64,000 nucleotides of DNA from Chitinophagaceae bacterium (GCA_019638615.1 JAHBTL010000016.1:62001-126000), one strand, 5' to 3'; counted from the stretch's first letter, positions 36,572 through 44,643 are shown. Numbers and translations: made by a program. The notes: generated by a model from the letters alone, not told the origin.

Positions 36572-37831
36572 ATGAGAAAAGTAAACTACGCCGCATTGAT
36601 GCTGGCATTTATGGTGGCACTTATAGCATGTAAGAAAGACAACGATCCCACTCCGGAGCCTGTAGATCCCAATAATCCTGATAAAGGAAGGTTTGTGCTG
36701 GCTGTAAACCCGATAGCAAGCACAGCGGTTGCGGATTATTTGCTAACTACGGCTACGCTTGAAAGCGGCACCTTATCTACCACGGGAAATGGTATAGAGC
36801 AGGATGGTACCTACCGGTATTATACCACTTCAGGCAATAAGTTTTTCAGCATGTTATATGGGCAGGGCAATCCCGGAGCAGTAACAGTTTATGATCTTAA
36901 CGAGCAAAGTAAATTAAACAAGCTCACCAATTTTCAGTCAGAAACTGTTCAGGCATTCGCACCTGTTAATAAAGATATATTGATGATAAAAATGGCAAGG
37001 AACGTAGCCAATCCCGTGAGCCGCTGGTACCGGGTGAGCACAGAAAGTCTTGTAATTACAGGCGAAGGGCAGTTTAATTCAGTTGATTTGGCCGGCAACG
37101 GTGAGCTTGCCCATTTCAGTTGGATACAACAGGTAGGTAACAAGGTATTTGCACCTTATTTCTGTATTAAGGCAACAACTGATGGCGGGTGGACAACCAA
37201 TTACCCTGACAGTGCATGGATCGCAGTATTCTCTTATCCTGATATGACGTTGGAAAAAGTAATTAAGGATAATCGTACCAGCTCTATCGGGCTGTATTTT
37301 CAAAACGGGTTGACGGTTGTTGAAAATGGCGATACTTATGCCTTTTCTCCGGCTAACACCATTGGTCAGTCAGAGGGCACCCAGTTCTTTAACTCCACCA
37401 AGCCATCCTCTATTACGCGCATAAAAGCAGGAACGACCGAGTTTGACCAGACTTACCTGTTTGATGTGGAAGCCGTATCCGGTGAGGCATATGTTACGGG
37501 CTGGATTTATGTAGGCAACGGCAATGTTGTTGCGGCGTTAAATTCCAAGGATAAAAAAAGTCAGTGGAGCGGCGCCGATAAGCTGGCAATTATTAACCTC
37601 GAAACTAAAAGCTTTAAATGGGTGACAGGTATACCTGATGCTGCAACTATTGCTGATTTTTCAATGACCAACTATTCACCCGGGAATGGAATAGCCTATT
37701 TAGGTATAACTACTACTGATAACAAGAGCGCGGTATATAAAATAGATGCTAATACCGCAGCAGCTACCCGGGGTATTGAAGTGCAGGGAGGTATTATCAC
37801 CGCTATACAATGGGTGCCTTACGAGAACTAA
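36572..37831 (+). CDS. DUF4374 lipoprotein (XusB-like)
   Basis: The 419-aa protein begins with a lipoprotein signal peptide (MVALIACKKD, Cys about residue 21), then a Pro/Asp-rich linker, and contains the repeated beta-strand pattern of DUF4374. It follows the TonB receptor by 29 bp, so it is almost surely co-transcribed and, like XusB of Bacteroides, probably sits on the cell surface and captures the iron-siderophore ligand for the receptor. The propeller fold and role are inferred from that family, not seen directly. Family assignment is from recall of typical sequence features. Confidence 0.8.
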   Translation: MRKVNYAALMLAFMVALIACKKDNDPTPEPVDPNNPDKGRFVLAVNPIASTAVADYLLTTATLESGTLSTTGNGIEQDGTYRYYTTSGNKFFSMLYGQGNPGAVTVYDLNEQSKLNKLTNFQSETVQAFAPVNKDILMIKMARNVANPVSRWYRVSTESLVITGEGQFNSVDLAGNGELAHFSWIQQVGNKVFAPYFCIKATTDGGWTTNYPDSAWIAVFSYPDMTLEKVIKDNRTSSIGLYFQNGLTVVENGDTYAFSPANTIGQSEGTQFFNSTKPSSITRIKAGTTEFDQTYLFDVEAVSGEAYVTGWIYVGNGNVVAALNSKDKKSQWSGADKLAIINLETKSFKWVTGIPDAATIADFSMTNYSPGNGIAYLGITTTDNKSAVYKIDANTAAATRGIEVQGGIITAIQWVPYEN

Positions 37832-37861
37832 AAGTATTTCTAACCTTAATAAATACATAAA

Positions 37862-38557
37862 ATGAAGAAATATTTTTTAAGCATGGCAATGGTGCTGTTA
37901 AGCATCAGCATATATGCTCATGCGTTGTGGATAGAAACCAATGCCACCGGTAAAAAAGGACAGGTGCAGGATGTAAAAATATTCTACGGTGAATATGCGG
38001 AGTTTTCTCCCGAAAAAGTGAAAGACTGGTACTCTGATGTAAAAGATTTTACCTTGTGGCTTGTGTCTCCTGACGGGCAGAAAACAAAATTAACCACCAC
38101 TCCACAGGAAGATCATTACATGGCGGCATTTACCCCGGATAAAGACGGCGTATATACCCTGCAGGTAAGCCATAGTGCAAAAGACCTTGGCAGGACTACC
38201 ATATACCAGTTTAATACAAGCGCAACGGTTGCAGTAGGAAAAAATGAAGCGGCTGATATTAAGAACAACAGCAACCCGCTGAAGTTCCAATTAAAGAGTG
38301 GTAAGGTTAATGAGCCGGTAACCATACAGGGTTTTTATAAAGATGCTGCCTCCGATAAAATGAGCGTTACTGTTTTTTCTCCCAAAGGCTGGACCAAACA
38401 AGTAGAAGGGAAAAACGGTGTAGCTGAATTTGTACCGGAATGGAAAGGAAAATACATGATCGAAGTTTCAAGAAGCGATGAAGAAAAAGGAGAACACCAT
38501 GGTAAAGAATATACCGGTATATGGCGTTGCGCTACTTATTTGGTGGATATAAAATAG
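37862..38557 (+). CDS. DUF4198-like periplasmic protein
   Basis: The 231-aa protein has a cleavable signal peptide (to about YAHA, residue 21). The mature N-terminus HALWIETN, followed by a beta-rich domain with DGVYTLQVSHSAKD and a second half ending in KYMIEVSRSDEEKGEHHGKEY, is typical of the DUF4198/NikM-like family found beside metal-uptake genes. The mature N-terminal His (HALWIE) is a plausible metal ligand. It lies 30 bp after the DUF4374 gene and completes the four-gene iron-type operon. Function is unproven. Confidence 0.68.
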   Translation: MKKYFLSMAMVLLSISIYAHALWIETNATGKKGQVQDVKIFYGEYAEFSPEKVKDWYSDVKDFTLWLVSPDGQKTKLTTTPQEDHYMAAFTPDKDGVYTLQVSHSAKDLGRTTIYQFNTSATVAVGKNEAADIKNNSNPLKFQLKSGKVNEPVTIQGFYKDAASDKMSVTVFSPKGWTKQVEGKNGVAEFVPEWKGKYMIEVSRSDEEKGEHHGKEYTGIWRCATYLVDIK

Positions 38558-38580
38558 GAGACATTTATCTGGTAAAGCAA

Positions 38581-38611
38581 GCCCGGGCAATATCATACCT
38601 GCCCGGGTTTT
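38581..38611. terminator. Bidirectional terminator between convergent genes
   Basis: GCCCGGGCA (38581-38589) pairs with TGCCCGGGT (38600-38608) across a 10-nt loop and is followed by TTTTC. It lies 23 bp after the DUF4198-like stop and just beyond the end of the convergent 110-aa gene, so it can serve both. Confidence 0.75.
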
Positions 38612-38615
38612 CAAT

Positions 38616-38948
38616 TTAACAGGTTTTATTAAATGACTGAATGAGCTTTTGCGCTTTGAGTTCATCGTCGGCCCTTTCAAGCAGCTCAAGTAGCTCATTC
38701 AGCTCCGATCCGGTAAGATACATCTGGAAAAAATCCGTAGCGGCTATATCCAGCATGATTGTCTTCAAAGGTGAGTTTTTATGCGGGTGCGTCTGCAGCA
38801 CATGCTGTATATATTGCAGGAAGCTTGCCCACTGCTGCTCAGCCAGTTGAATAATGCAGTTCCCGTATACAATTTCAATGCCGTAGCAATGAATACACTG
38901 CGCTATATAGCCTTTTTTGCTGCTTATTACTTTAACAAATTCGCACAT
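38616..38948 (-). CDS. Small Cys-containing protein, DUF6686-like
   Basis: This 110-aa cytoplasmic protein begins MCEFVKVISSKKGYIAQC. A CIHC pair near residue 18-21, followed by YGIEIVYGNCIIQL, could bind metal. The C-terminal part is an acidic helix (SELNELLELLERADDEL). It resembles a small Bacteroidota family, DUF6686 as I recall, often found near iron-uptake genes. It is convergent with the PepSY-TonB-DUF4374 operon and shares its terminator. No function can be assigned. Confidence 0.62.
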   Translation of the reverse strand: MCEFVKVISSKKGYIAQCIHCYGIEIVYGNCIIQLAEQQWASFLQYIQHVLQTHPHKNSPLKTIMLDIAATDFFQMYLTGSELNELLELLERADDELKAQKLIQSFNKTC

Positions 38949-39222
38949 ACGCCTGGTATTTTAAGAATATTGTTTCAGGTAAAAGTATAAACCTCATTTA
39001 TAAAGAGCATGCCGGATCGGGAAAACCATTGTCGTTATCGGTAAATAAAGGGAAGCAGCAATGCAATCCGTTTGTCGTTTTCGAAAAATCAATGCCCAAT
39101 AGCTCTATTACTATCAATAAAAAACATGTACACTCTCCGGAAATACAATTTTACAAAACAATATATCCGAAGCAGGAACCATACCTCAGTCTGACCATAC
39201 TTTTCGGGGCAGCGAGATTGAA

Positions 39223-40158
39223 CTATGCATCTACTTTCTTTAGGCAGGCAACAGATTGTTTTATTCCTTCTTCATAAGACGTTGGCGTGAATTGAAAGGC
39301 TTTGTTGAATTTTTCACTATTGAAAAAATAATCCTGGTTGTTTTGATATTGCATTTCTACCAGCTCCTTTATTTTTCTTGAAAACAATCCTACGGTTTTC
39401 ATCAGAAAAGGAGACAGCACCAGGAATGAAGGCTTTCGATTTGCCGCCTTTGCTGCAATGTCAATCAACTGCCTGCCATTTAATTTTTCAGGCGATGTGG
39501 GTAAATGCCATACCTGGTTGTACGCGCTTTCAGTATTACCGAGTATAGCTGTTGCTTTTGCGGCATCGGGTGTGTAAGTAACACTGTGAATTTTAGTGGT
39601 ATCAGATTGCCAGTTGGCGGTTTTGCCTTTTGCATAATTGTCTGTTACCAGTATGTTTAAAATACCATTTTTGGCACCAGGACCATAAAAATCAGCGCTG
39701 CGTGCAATAATGGCTTTCAATCCTTTGTCCGCTATTGCTTCATTGATCATTTGCACCAACTGTGCTCTTACTTTTCCTTTTTTTGAGGGAGGATTGATTG
39801 GACAGCCTTCTGTCATGTTTGGAATGGCATTCTTATCGTACATATAAACATTATCGAAGAACACCAATTTGCAGTTATGTGCAATACAGGCATCAATGGT
39901 GCTTTGCATAATTACCGGCCACTGCTTTTGCCAGATTCTTACATCATAGGTTAAACCTACGGTAAGATAAGCTATATCTGATCCTTTAACTGCCGCATTT
40001 ACCTCATCTGCATCAAGCAGGTTGGCGGTAAATAATTCATCATTTCCGTTTACCTGTTGCGGGTTACGGGCAACCAGTCTTATCTTATCAGTATACCTTT
40101 TCAGCTCTTTTGCTAACAATTTGCCTATATCGCCGCCGGCCCCTAAAATAGTTTGCAT
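39223..40158 (-). CDS. NAD-dependent epimerase/dehydratase family protein (atypical SDR)
   Basis: The 311-aa protein starts with a Rossmann motif ILGAGGDIGKLLAKEL (residues 4-19). It keeps a conserved FFDNVYMYD strand near residue 102 and ARSADFYGPGA near 155, as in extended/atypical SDRs. The classical YxxxK pair is not evident, so the reaction is uncertain. The C-terminal region binds the variable substrate in this family. It has no obvious operon partners; a degraded coding remnant lies just upstream. Confidence 0.78.
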   Translation of the reverse strand: MQTILGAGGDIGKLLAKELKRYTDKIRLVARNPQQVNGNDELFTANLLDADEVNAAVKGSDIAYLTVGLTYDVRIWQKQWPVIMQSTIDACIAHNCKLVFFDNVYMYDKNAIPNMTEGCPINPPSKKGKVRAQLVQMINEAIADKGLKAIIARSADFYGPGAKNGILNILVTDNYAKGKTANWQSDTTKIHSVTYTPDAAKATAILGNTESAYNQVWHLPTSPEKLNGRQLIDIAAKAANRKPSFLVLSPFLMKTVGLFSRKIKELVEMQYQNNQDYFFNSEKFNKAFQFTPTSYEEGIKQSVACLKKVDA

Positions 40159-40186
40159 GACTGTTTGTTTTTCTGTAAAAGTAAAT

Positions 40187-40400
40187 GCTGACTATTGGGC
40201 GATAGGAAACGCCATGCCAACGGGATGTTTACTATAATAATCATCATAAATTCTTTTTACAGCTTATGTTGAATATCATTTAGTTGCTTTTTTGTCTTAT
40301 TCAGAATAATTCCATTTCTGCCCGGCTTAAGTCCGTAAAATGACTTCTGGCTCAGGCATAACACCTCCTGTATCTAAAGCTGCATGCACATATGATATGC
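40187..40400 (-). pseudogene. Possible degraded coding remnant
   Basis: Read on the minus strand, one frame encodes GLKPGRNGIILNKTKKQL followed by NDIQHKL and a stop. A neighbouring frame continues as KRIYDDYYSKHPVGMAFP and IAQ, then a stop. The two pieces look like one C-terminus broken by a frameshift. I do not recognise the family. It lies upstream of the epimerase-like gene and might be a lost regulator. Confidence 0.3.
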
Positions 40401-40506
40401 TATAACGATCAACAGCCTTGCGTTCGGCAGTCCCGAATTTTCGGGATGAAAAACGTCCAACCCGGTACTGTTGCCAGTGTAAGATACAAAAGTTGGAAAT
40501 ATATTT

Positions 40507-40534
40507 CCCGCCCGTACCGTTTGGTACGGGCGGG
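40507..40534. repeat. Perfect 12-bp inverted repeat
   Basis: CCCGCCCGTACC (40507-40518) pairs with GGTACGGGCGGG (40523-40534) around GTTT. A shorter dyad, TCCCGAA-TT-TTCGGGA, lies near 40433-40448. Together with the remnant above, these are the recognisable contents of the gene-free gap 40159-40666. Confidence 0.75.
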
Positions 40535-40666
40535 CGGTATTGCTCATTAGCGTTTGACCAGCCCGATATGCCGCTGACAGTAGCACTAAGATGAGGATTT
40601 ATTCGTCGCCCCCCTGCTGACGCAAAACTGACTGTTGGAGATAGGCTATTTGTTAATCACCTGCTT

Positions 40667-41137
40667 TCAGTCCTTTATTATATGTTTCCATGAACCACCT
40701 AACAGCAACTTGGGTTTCTTCACAAAATCTCTTCCGTATCTTATTAGTTTAATGGTGTCTTTCTGGTCTATGATGAAGATTTGCCCGAATGTCGGTAGGG
40801 AGGAAAAAGAACGCCCCTCAACAGTCGCAGAATAGTTGGGTTTGAGAACAAACGAATATGTCCTTTCAACTGTGTCTTTTGAAAGCATAGGAACAATAAA
40901 TGGGTTTAAATAACTATCCCTATCGCTCAAATCAAACGTTTTTACAGAGTCACGCAAACAAAAATTATTTTGTGCGCCACCACTGTCACCCGGAAATTTA
41001 AAGTTAGCTGGATAAATCACTTTAATTGTCTTTTCTGTGGAGGTCTTGTTCTGAATTGCTACTCCGATGCTGGGGTCACATGAGTATAGAGAAAAGATAA
41101 AAAATAAAAGAAATCCCCATAAAATTTTATTTGTCAT
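40667..41137 (-). CDS. Hypothetical lipoprotein
   Basis: I chose the ATG at 41137 (156 aa, MTNKILWGFLLFFIF) rather than the in-frame ATG 11 codons upstream, because it gives a normal lipoprotein signal peptide with lipobox SLYSC. The mature part is beta-rich with no motif I recognise. Base composition appears more A/T-rich than the surrounding metabolic genes. It stands alone, separated from its upstream neighbour by a large inverted repeat (41166-41371). It looks like an accessory gene of unknown function. Confidence 0.65.
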   Translation of the reverse strand: MTNKILWGFLLFFIFSLYSCDPSIGVAIQNKTSTEKTIKVIYPANFKFPGDSGGAQNNFCLRDSVKTFDLSDRDSYLNPFIVPMLSKDTVERTYSFVLKPNYSATVEGRSFSSLPTFGQIFIIDQKDTIKLIRYGRDFVKKPKLLLGGSWKHIIKD

Positions 41138-41165
41138 ATAAGTAGAGTGTCTGTTGAGGCTTACT

Positions 41166-41371
41166 GCCAACGGTGTGGATTGGCAATATGGTCGGTATTC
41201 CCTGATTCGTCAGCCCGTAACTGATGCTAAATTTATAAATAAAATTCATTGTTTATTCTGCTGCCCGGCGTTATTCGTGGGCGGGAACTGTTGCTGATAG
41301 CGAACAATTCCGATTGTTATCGGGAGAGCATATATTCATCACCCCGCCATATTGCCAAACCGAATGTTAGC
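41166..41371. repeat. Large dyad element with 25-26-nt arms, attC-like in shape
   Basis: The left arm (41166-41191) ends GGATTGGCAATATGG, and the right arm (41347-41371) begins CCATATTGCCAAACC. The inner 12 bp (TTGGCAATATGG) pair perfectly and the outer ends (GCCAAC/GTTAGC) pair imperfectly, enclosing about 155 bp. The element fills the gap between two same-strand small genes. The shape recalls integron attC sites, but the core sequences do not fit the classical RYYYAAC/GTTRRRY consensus. Confidence 0.6.
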
Positions 41372-41383
41372 TGATGTGATTTT

Positions 41384-41812
41384 TTAGAACACTTCTTTTG
41401 AAGCTCCAACGTAATTTAGAAATTCTATTGTTGGCTCGGAAGCAAGATTTTTGTCCCGTTGTTCTTGGAAATGAAGAAAACTTGGGGTGTTTAGTAAAAT
41501 TTGTTGTATGTCTTTGTTTTTGTATTGCGAAGTATGGATAAATGTTTTTCCGTCTGCGGTTTGAAAAATAGAATACAAAAATTGCGTTTGGTCTAATTTT
41601 TCGAAATCTGTTAGAAACGCTTGTATCAGTTCTTTGTTCATGTCTGCATATCCGTCATTTACGGTATAAGTAACTTTTACTACAATCATTTTTTCTGCTG
41701 TTTTTGAAGTTGATAAATTATTTTGTTTTGAATTTTGGGCATAAGAATTACTTATTCCTAAAATGGCACTAAACAATAAAGTGCTTACGAAAGTTAAAAT
41801 TTGTCTGTTCAT
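41384..41812 (-). CDS. Secreted small protein, ABM-like alpha-beta fold
   Basis: The 142-aa protein has an N-terminal signal peptide (to about SYAQ, residue 26) and a domain with MIVVKVTYTVNDG and FIHTSQYKNKDIQQ. This suggests a dimeric alpha-beta barrel of the antibiotic-biosynthesis-monooxygenase type; that is a weak call from pattern only. Its ATG is one base after the stop of the YciI-like gene, so the two are co-transcribed. Confidence 0.55.
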   Translation of the reverse strand: MNRQILTFVSTLLFSAILGISNSYAQNSKQNNLSTSKTAEKMIVVKVTYTVNDGYADMNKELIQAFLTDFEKLDQTQFLYSIFQTADGKTFIHTSQYKNKDIQQILLNTPSFLHFQEQRDKNLASEPTIEFLNYVGASKEVF

Positions 41813-41813
41813 T

Positions 41814-42158
41814 TTAATCTATCTTCAAAATTTCTCTCACTTCAATATTTCCACTTACTTGGTCAAAAATCGGATTAGTTTTTGCGATTTCTACCGCTTC
41901 ATCAATGGTATCGGCGCTTACTACAACGTAACCACTAACAAATTCTTTGATTTCGGTGTGAACTCCGTCCGTAACTTCGTTGTTGGGTTTTACGGTTTTT
42001 GCACTTCCTGCAAATGGCAAAATCGTGTTGCCTTTGTCCGCTAATTTGTTTTGCGAAGCAATTCCTGCCAACCAATTCATACGTTCCTGCATTTGTTCAG
42101 GTGTTGGTCTGAAATCGGAAATGTCTTTTAATCTGAAAATCAATACAAATTCTTTCAT
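41814..42158 (-). CDS. YciI/DGPF family protein
   Basis: The 114-aa protein has the pattern of YCII-related proteins: MKEFVLIFRL at the N-terminus, TPEQMQERMNWLAGIA, KEFVSGYVVVSADTIDEAVEIAK and NPIFDQ.GNIEVREI. These are small ferredoxin-like-fold proteins of uncertain, possibly enzymatic, function. Its ATG overlaps the TGA of the upstream gene (ATGA), a sign of translational coupling. Confidence 0.8.
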   Translation of the reverse strand: MKEFVLIFRLKDISDFRPTPEQMQERMNWLAGIASQNKLADKGNTILPFAGSAKTVKPNNEVTDGVHTEIKEFVSGYVVVSADTIDEAVEIAKTNPIFDQVSGNIEVREILKID

Positions 42159-42580
42159 TGTCTATAAAATTTAATTATTTCTTGTAAGACAATTTCAAAT
42201 TGCGGTGAGCTTGCTGTTAGAGTTGCGAAGGCAAGTAGATGTTTTTTATTGTTTAATTCCTTCATTGAAGAATTATTGCAATCTAAATTATTGATATTTG
42301 CCTCATAGTCTAAGAAATAAATAGAAATGGATAGTTTAGAGTTAAATCCCGCATTATTACGAACATAGCTTCTAATGGAATCAAAATGGCTTGCATTGGT
42401 TGGGTCATAATTAGATACTGAAACGAAAATACACCGATAGTTAATGGTAGCTAATAAACCTGAACCATCCATATTATCTTTCGTTCCAATAACAGAAAAA
42501 TTTGGAGTCGTTTGTGCTTGAGAAAGAAGAGAAGAAAAAAATATGAAACCGGTAAAAACAATAACTCTTAACTTTTTCAT
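42155..42580 (-). CDS. Hypothetical secreted protein
   Basis: The 141-aa protein has a signal peptide (MKKLRVIVFTGFIFFSSLL, cleavage near SQAQ). The mature domain contains NYRCIFVSVSNYDP and DSIRSYVRNN. I do not recognise the family. Its stop overlaps the start of the YciI-like gene by 4 bp. It is the first gene of a three-gene cluster (42580-41384) and follows a long gap (42581-42915). Confidence 0.6.
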   Translation of the reverse strand: MKKLRVIVFTGFIFFSSLLSQAQTTPNFSVIGTKDNMDGSGLLATINYRCIFVSVSNYDPTNASHFDSIRSYVRNNAGFNSKLSISIYFLDYEANINNLDCNNSSMKELNNKKHLLAFATLTASSPQFEIVLQEIIKFYRQ

Positions 42581-42915
42581 TTTTGTTAGTATTTGTATTG
42601 ATTGCCTACTCTATCTGCTTTTCAGCGTCCGCAGTCTTACTCTATTTATTTGGGGATTTTCTGACTGTCTCCCGTCGGCAGTTGAACAATTGATATATGT
42701 CTGTAAATTGATGCCAAAGACAGGTATTGCCGAAGTGCAGGAATTAGAATTCCGTCTGCCCACAACCGCTGCCGATTGAAAAACTGATGTTGAATTTAAG
42801 AACTAAAGTTGAAAGTTGTTTGTCCAGCCCGAACCACAGCCTGGATTTGCAATTTGCTGATGTTTGCTGGTCACGCCCAACTTGCATAAAACCCGATGTT
42901 GGTGGCAGTATTAGT
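42581..42915. other. Gene-free gap with cassette-like end sequences
   Basis: No gene is seen here. Next to the Sel1 gene, the minus strand reads CTGCCACCAACATCGGG and then TTTTATGCAAGTTGGGCGTG; toward the next gene it has GGTTGTGGGCAGACGG. The CTGCC-CAAC words recall the end of the dyad element at 41166 (ACTGCCAAC), but no full pairing arms were found. Confidence 0.4.
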
Positions 42916-43515
42916 CTACTGTAGTTTTTTAAGTTGTCCATTTGCTTTTCTGTGTCCGTACAAATAAGCCTTTGTAAAGAAATGCCTTGCCCAACGGTTT
43001 GATTGTTTAACTCCGTCACCTTCTTTGTAGCAAAGTCCTAAATTATAAAGAGCTTTGTCATCATTTTTTGCAGCAGCTTTTTTATACCATTCAACTGCTT
43101 TCTTTTCGTCTTTTCTAACACCCTGCCCGTAAAAATAAGAATAGCCTAAATCTCGTTGTGCTTCTGTGTCACCCTGTGATGCTGATAAAGAATACCAATA
43201 AACGGCTTTTTTGTAGTCCTGTTTTACATACTCACCTTTTGCATAAAAGAAGCCAATGTTATATTGACTTTCCATGTGTCCTTGCTTGGCAGCTTTTAAA
43301 AACCATTTGAATGCTAATTCAATATTCTTGTCTGTGCCGTAGCCATGGTCATAACAAGTGGCTAAATAAAATTGTGCTCTTTTATGCCCACTTGTTGCAG
43401 AACAATACCACAATGGAAATATCTCCTCCCACTTTTTCTTTTTGGTCTTTGTTTGAAAAGCTAGTTTATAGCCAAGACGAAACATTTTGTCAACCTTGTA
43501 TTTGCTAAATTTCAT
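42916..43515 (-). CDS. Sel1-like repeat protein
   Basis: The 199-aa protein has about four Sel1-type helical repeats, for example AQFYLATCYDHGYGT, SQYNIGFFYAKGEYV, AQRDLGYSYFYGQGV and ALYNLGLCYKEGDGV. Each is followed by a K-A-x-x-W/Y segment such as KAVEWYKKAA. Such proteins act as protein-binding scaffolds. There is no signal peptide, so it is probably cytoplasmic. It is the outermost small accessory gene before the sialic-acid locus. Confidence 0.85.
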   Translation of the reverse strand: MKFSKYKVDKMFRLGYKLAFQTKTKKKKWEEIFPLWYCSATSGHKRAQFYLATCYDHGYGTDKNIELAFKWFLKAAKQGHMESQYNIGFFYAKGEYVKQDYKKAVYWYSLSASQGDTEAQRDLGYSYFYGQGVRKDEKKAVEWYKKAAAKNDDKALYNLGLCYKEGDGVKQSNRWARHFFTKAYLYGHRKANGQLKKLQ

Positions 43516-43823
43516 CTTGTCATAAGAAGTTTTGTCGTGGGATTAGCTTATGAAATGTGATGTCCAAAAATATTTCCACCAACACATAAATTTATGTCAC
43601 TCACACCGGTTTTTCAAAAAAAACGCATTGATTTTCAGCTTTTTGTCGTTTGCGTTCTTTATTGTTTATTGCGCCAATACAACTTTTCTTATACAATTGT
43701 AAATGACTACAAACGATTATAAACGTTTATAGTTGCTTACCTGGGTGCCTGTACGAATCATCCGCGGGCTTGGCCACCTCACGCACTGAGTAAGCAGAAC
43801 AGGTTTTTCCCTTTGCCGGGACC
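43516..43823. other. Gene-free gap with a 14-bp palindrome
   Basis: The stretch has no convincing gene. TATAAACGTTTATA at 43718-43731 is a perfect palindrome, preceded by the related words ACAAACGATTATAAACG. The composition changes from A/T-rich to GC-rich at about 43740. Confidence 0.45.
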
Positions 43824-43859
43824 GTGTCTCACGAGCCACTTTTAAGGTTTGTTAGACAC
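43824..43859. repeat. Imperfect inverted repeat, GTGTCTCACGA family copy 1
   Basis: GTGTCTCACGA (43824-43834) pairs imperfectly with TTTGTTAGACAC (43848-43859) around CCACTTTTAAGG. The same loop and arms recur at 44393-44428. AGACACGATCC and GGCATGTG just after it recur at 44651-44671. Confidence 0.7.
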
Positions 43860-43895
43860 GATCCACGGCATGTGCATTTAAAACTGTTATAATAC

Positions 43896-44276
43896 TCATT
43901 CTACCTCCACCCTGAACGTAGACGCCGGAAGCCCTTCTGAATTTACAAGATTTGCATCTGTAGATGGCGACCAGCCATAGTATATATAACGGGGTTTATT
44001 ATTTGTTCTGATAATAACCTTACGGCGATGAATAGTGACAGCAGGGTGCTGATCAGTATTGGTAGTAAATCCTTTTACAGGAATGTTGCCGGAAGTCGCT
44101 AATCCTTTACCGGTATATTTGAAAATCACTGCTACATTCCCATTTTTAAAGATTGCTTTTATGGGCAGCGGCCCGGACGGAATGATCTCCTTTTTATAAG
44201 CATCATACAATGCCCATCTTGCTAATCTTTCACCCATCTCTTTTTTGTTCAAAGGATGTGCTTTAGTGCTGACATT
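43896..44276 (-). pseudogene. Truncated sialate O-acetylesterase (C-terminal remnant)
   Basis: The remaining 120-odd codons match the end of sialate O-acetylesterases: HPLNKKEMGERLARWAL, which contains the catalytic-type His of the family, then KEIIPSGPL, the beta-domain, YYGWSPSTDANLVNSEGLP and ASTFRVEVE. The homologous frame begins at about 44276; upstream the sequence turns into unrelated RGSQWRRKC-like codons and a stop. The N-terminal 400 or so residues of a normal esterase are missing. It lies downstream of the sialic-acid operon on the same strand, so a functional esterase was probably once part of it. A multi-hairpin element occupies the space where the rest should be. Confidence 0.75.
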
Positions 44277-44392
44277 AAAACCAACACACTTTCGCCGCCA
44301 CTGCGATCCCGCACGCAGGTTCTATTGAATTAAAGGCGTATTGCGGCGGGAGAAGCAGCCCTCGCAGTTGGGAAAATACGCCGCCGTGGTTC

Positions 44393-44428
44393 GTGTCTCA
44401 CGAAACACTTTTAAGGTTCGTGAGACAC
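44393..44428. repeat. Perfect inverted repeat, GTGTCTCACGAA family copy 2
   Basis: GTGTCTCACGAA (44393-44404) pairs perfectly with TTCGTGAGACAC (44417-44428) around ACACTTTTAAGG. It is directly next to the element 44434-44643 and is a cleaner copy of 43824-43859. Confidence 0.8.
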
Positions 44429-44433
44429 CAAAG

Positions 44434-44643
44434 GTCAACTTAAGAAATATGAGCAACAAAAGACCCCGAATGGGGTTCAATTTGAATAGCCATCGGTGCA
44501 ACCGGTGGTATATTTGCGGCAATTTTACATTGAACCCCTACGGGGTTCAACAAAAACTTCGACATTTTACCGTGAGTTTCACTCACGGCTATTCAAACCT
44601 GCCTGCCGCAGGCACGGTTCAAGCCCGGAGGGCTTAAGTTGAC
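44434..44643. mobile_element. Non-coding multi-hairpin element, MITE/REP-like, about 210 bp
   Basis: The outer arms GTCAACTTAAG (44434-44444) and CTTAAGTTGAC (44633-44643) are perfect inverted repeats. Inside is a second pair, TTGAATAGCC (44482-44491) and GGCTATTCAA (44587-44596). Three hairpins are also present: ACCCC/GGGGT (44463-44476), TTGAACCCC/GGGGTTCAA (44530-44550) and CCGTGAGT/ACTCACGG (44570-44588). No coding frame is present. Its form suggests a small element moved in trans. It lies between the AGE gene and the esterase remnant. Confidence 0.65.

Noticed and set aside
38999-39277. 82-codon plus-strand frame starting at 39029
   Set aside because: It overlaps the end of the epimerase-like gene and has no recognisable features; the rest of 38949-39222 shows nothing convincing.
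41166-41371. Classical integron attC site
   Set aside because: The arms pair, but the core sites do not match RYYYAAC/GTTRRRY and no integron integrase is in the window; reported only as attC-like in shape.
43735-43823. Possible integrase or tRNA-like attachment region near the 14-bp palindrome
   Set aside because: No cloverleaf, no integrase motif and no flanking att duplication could be found.
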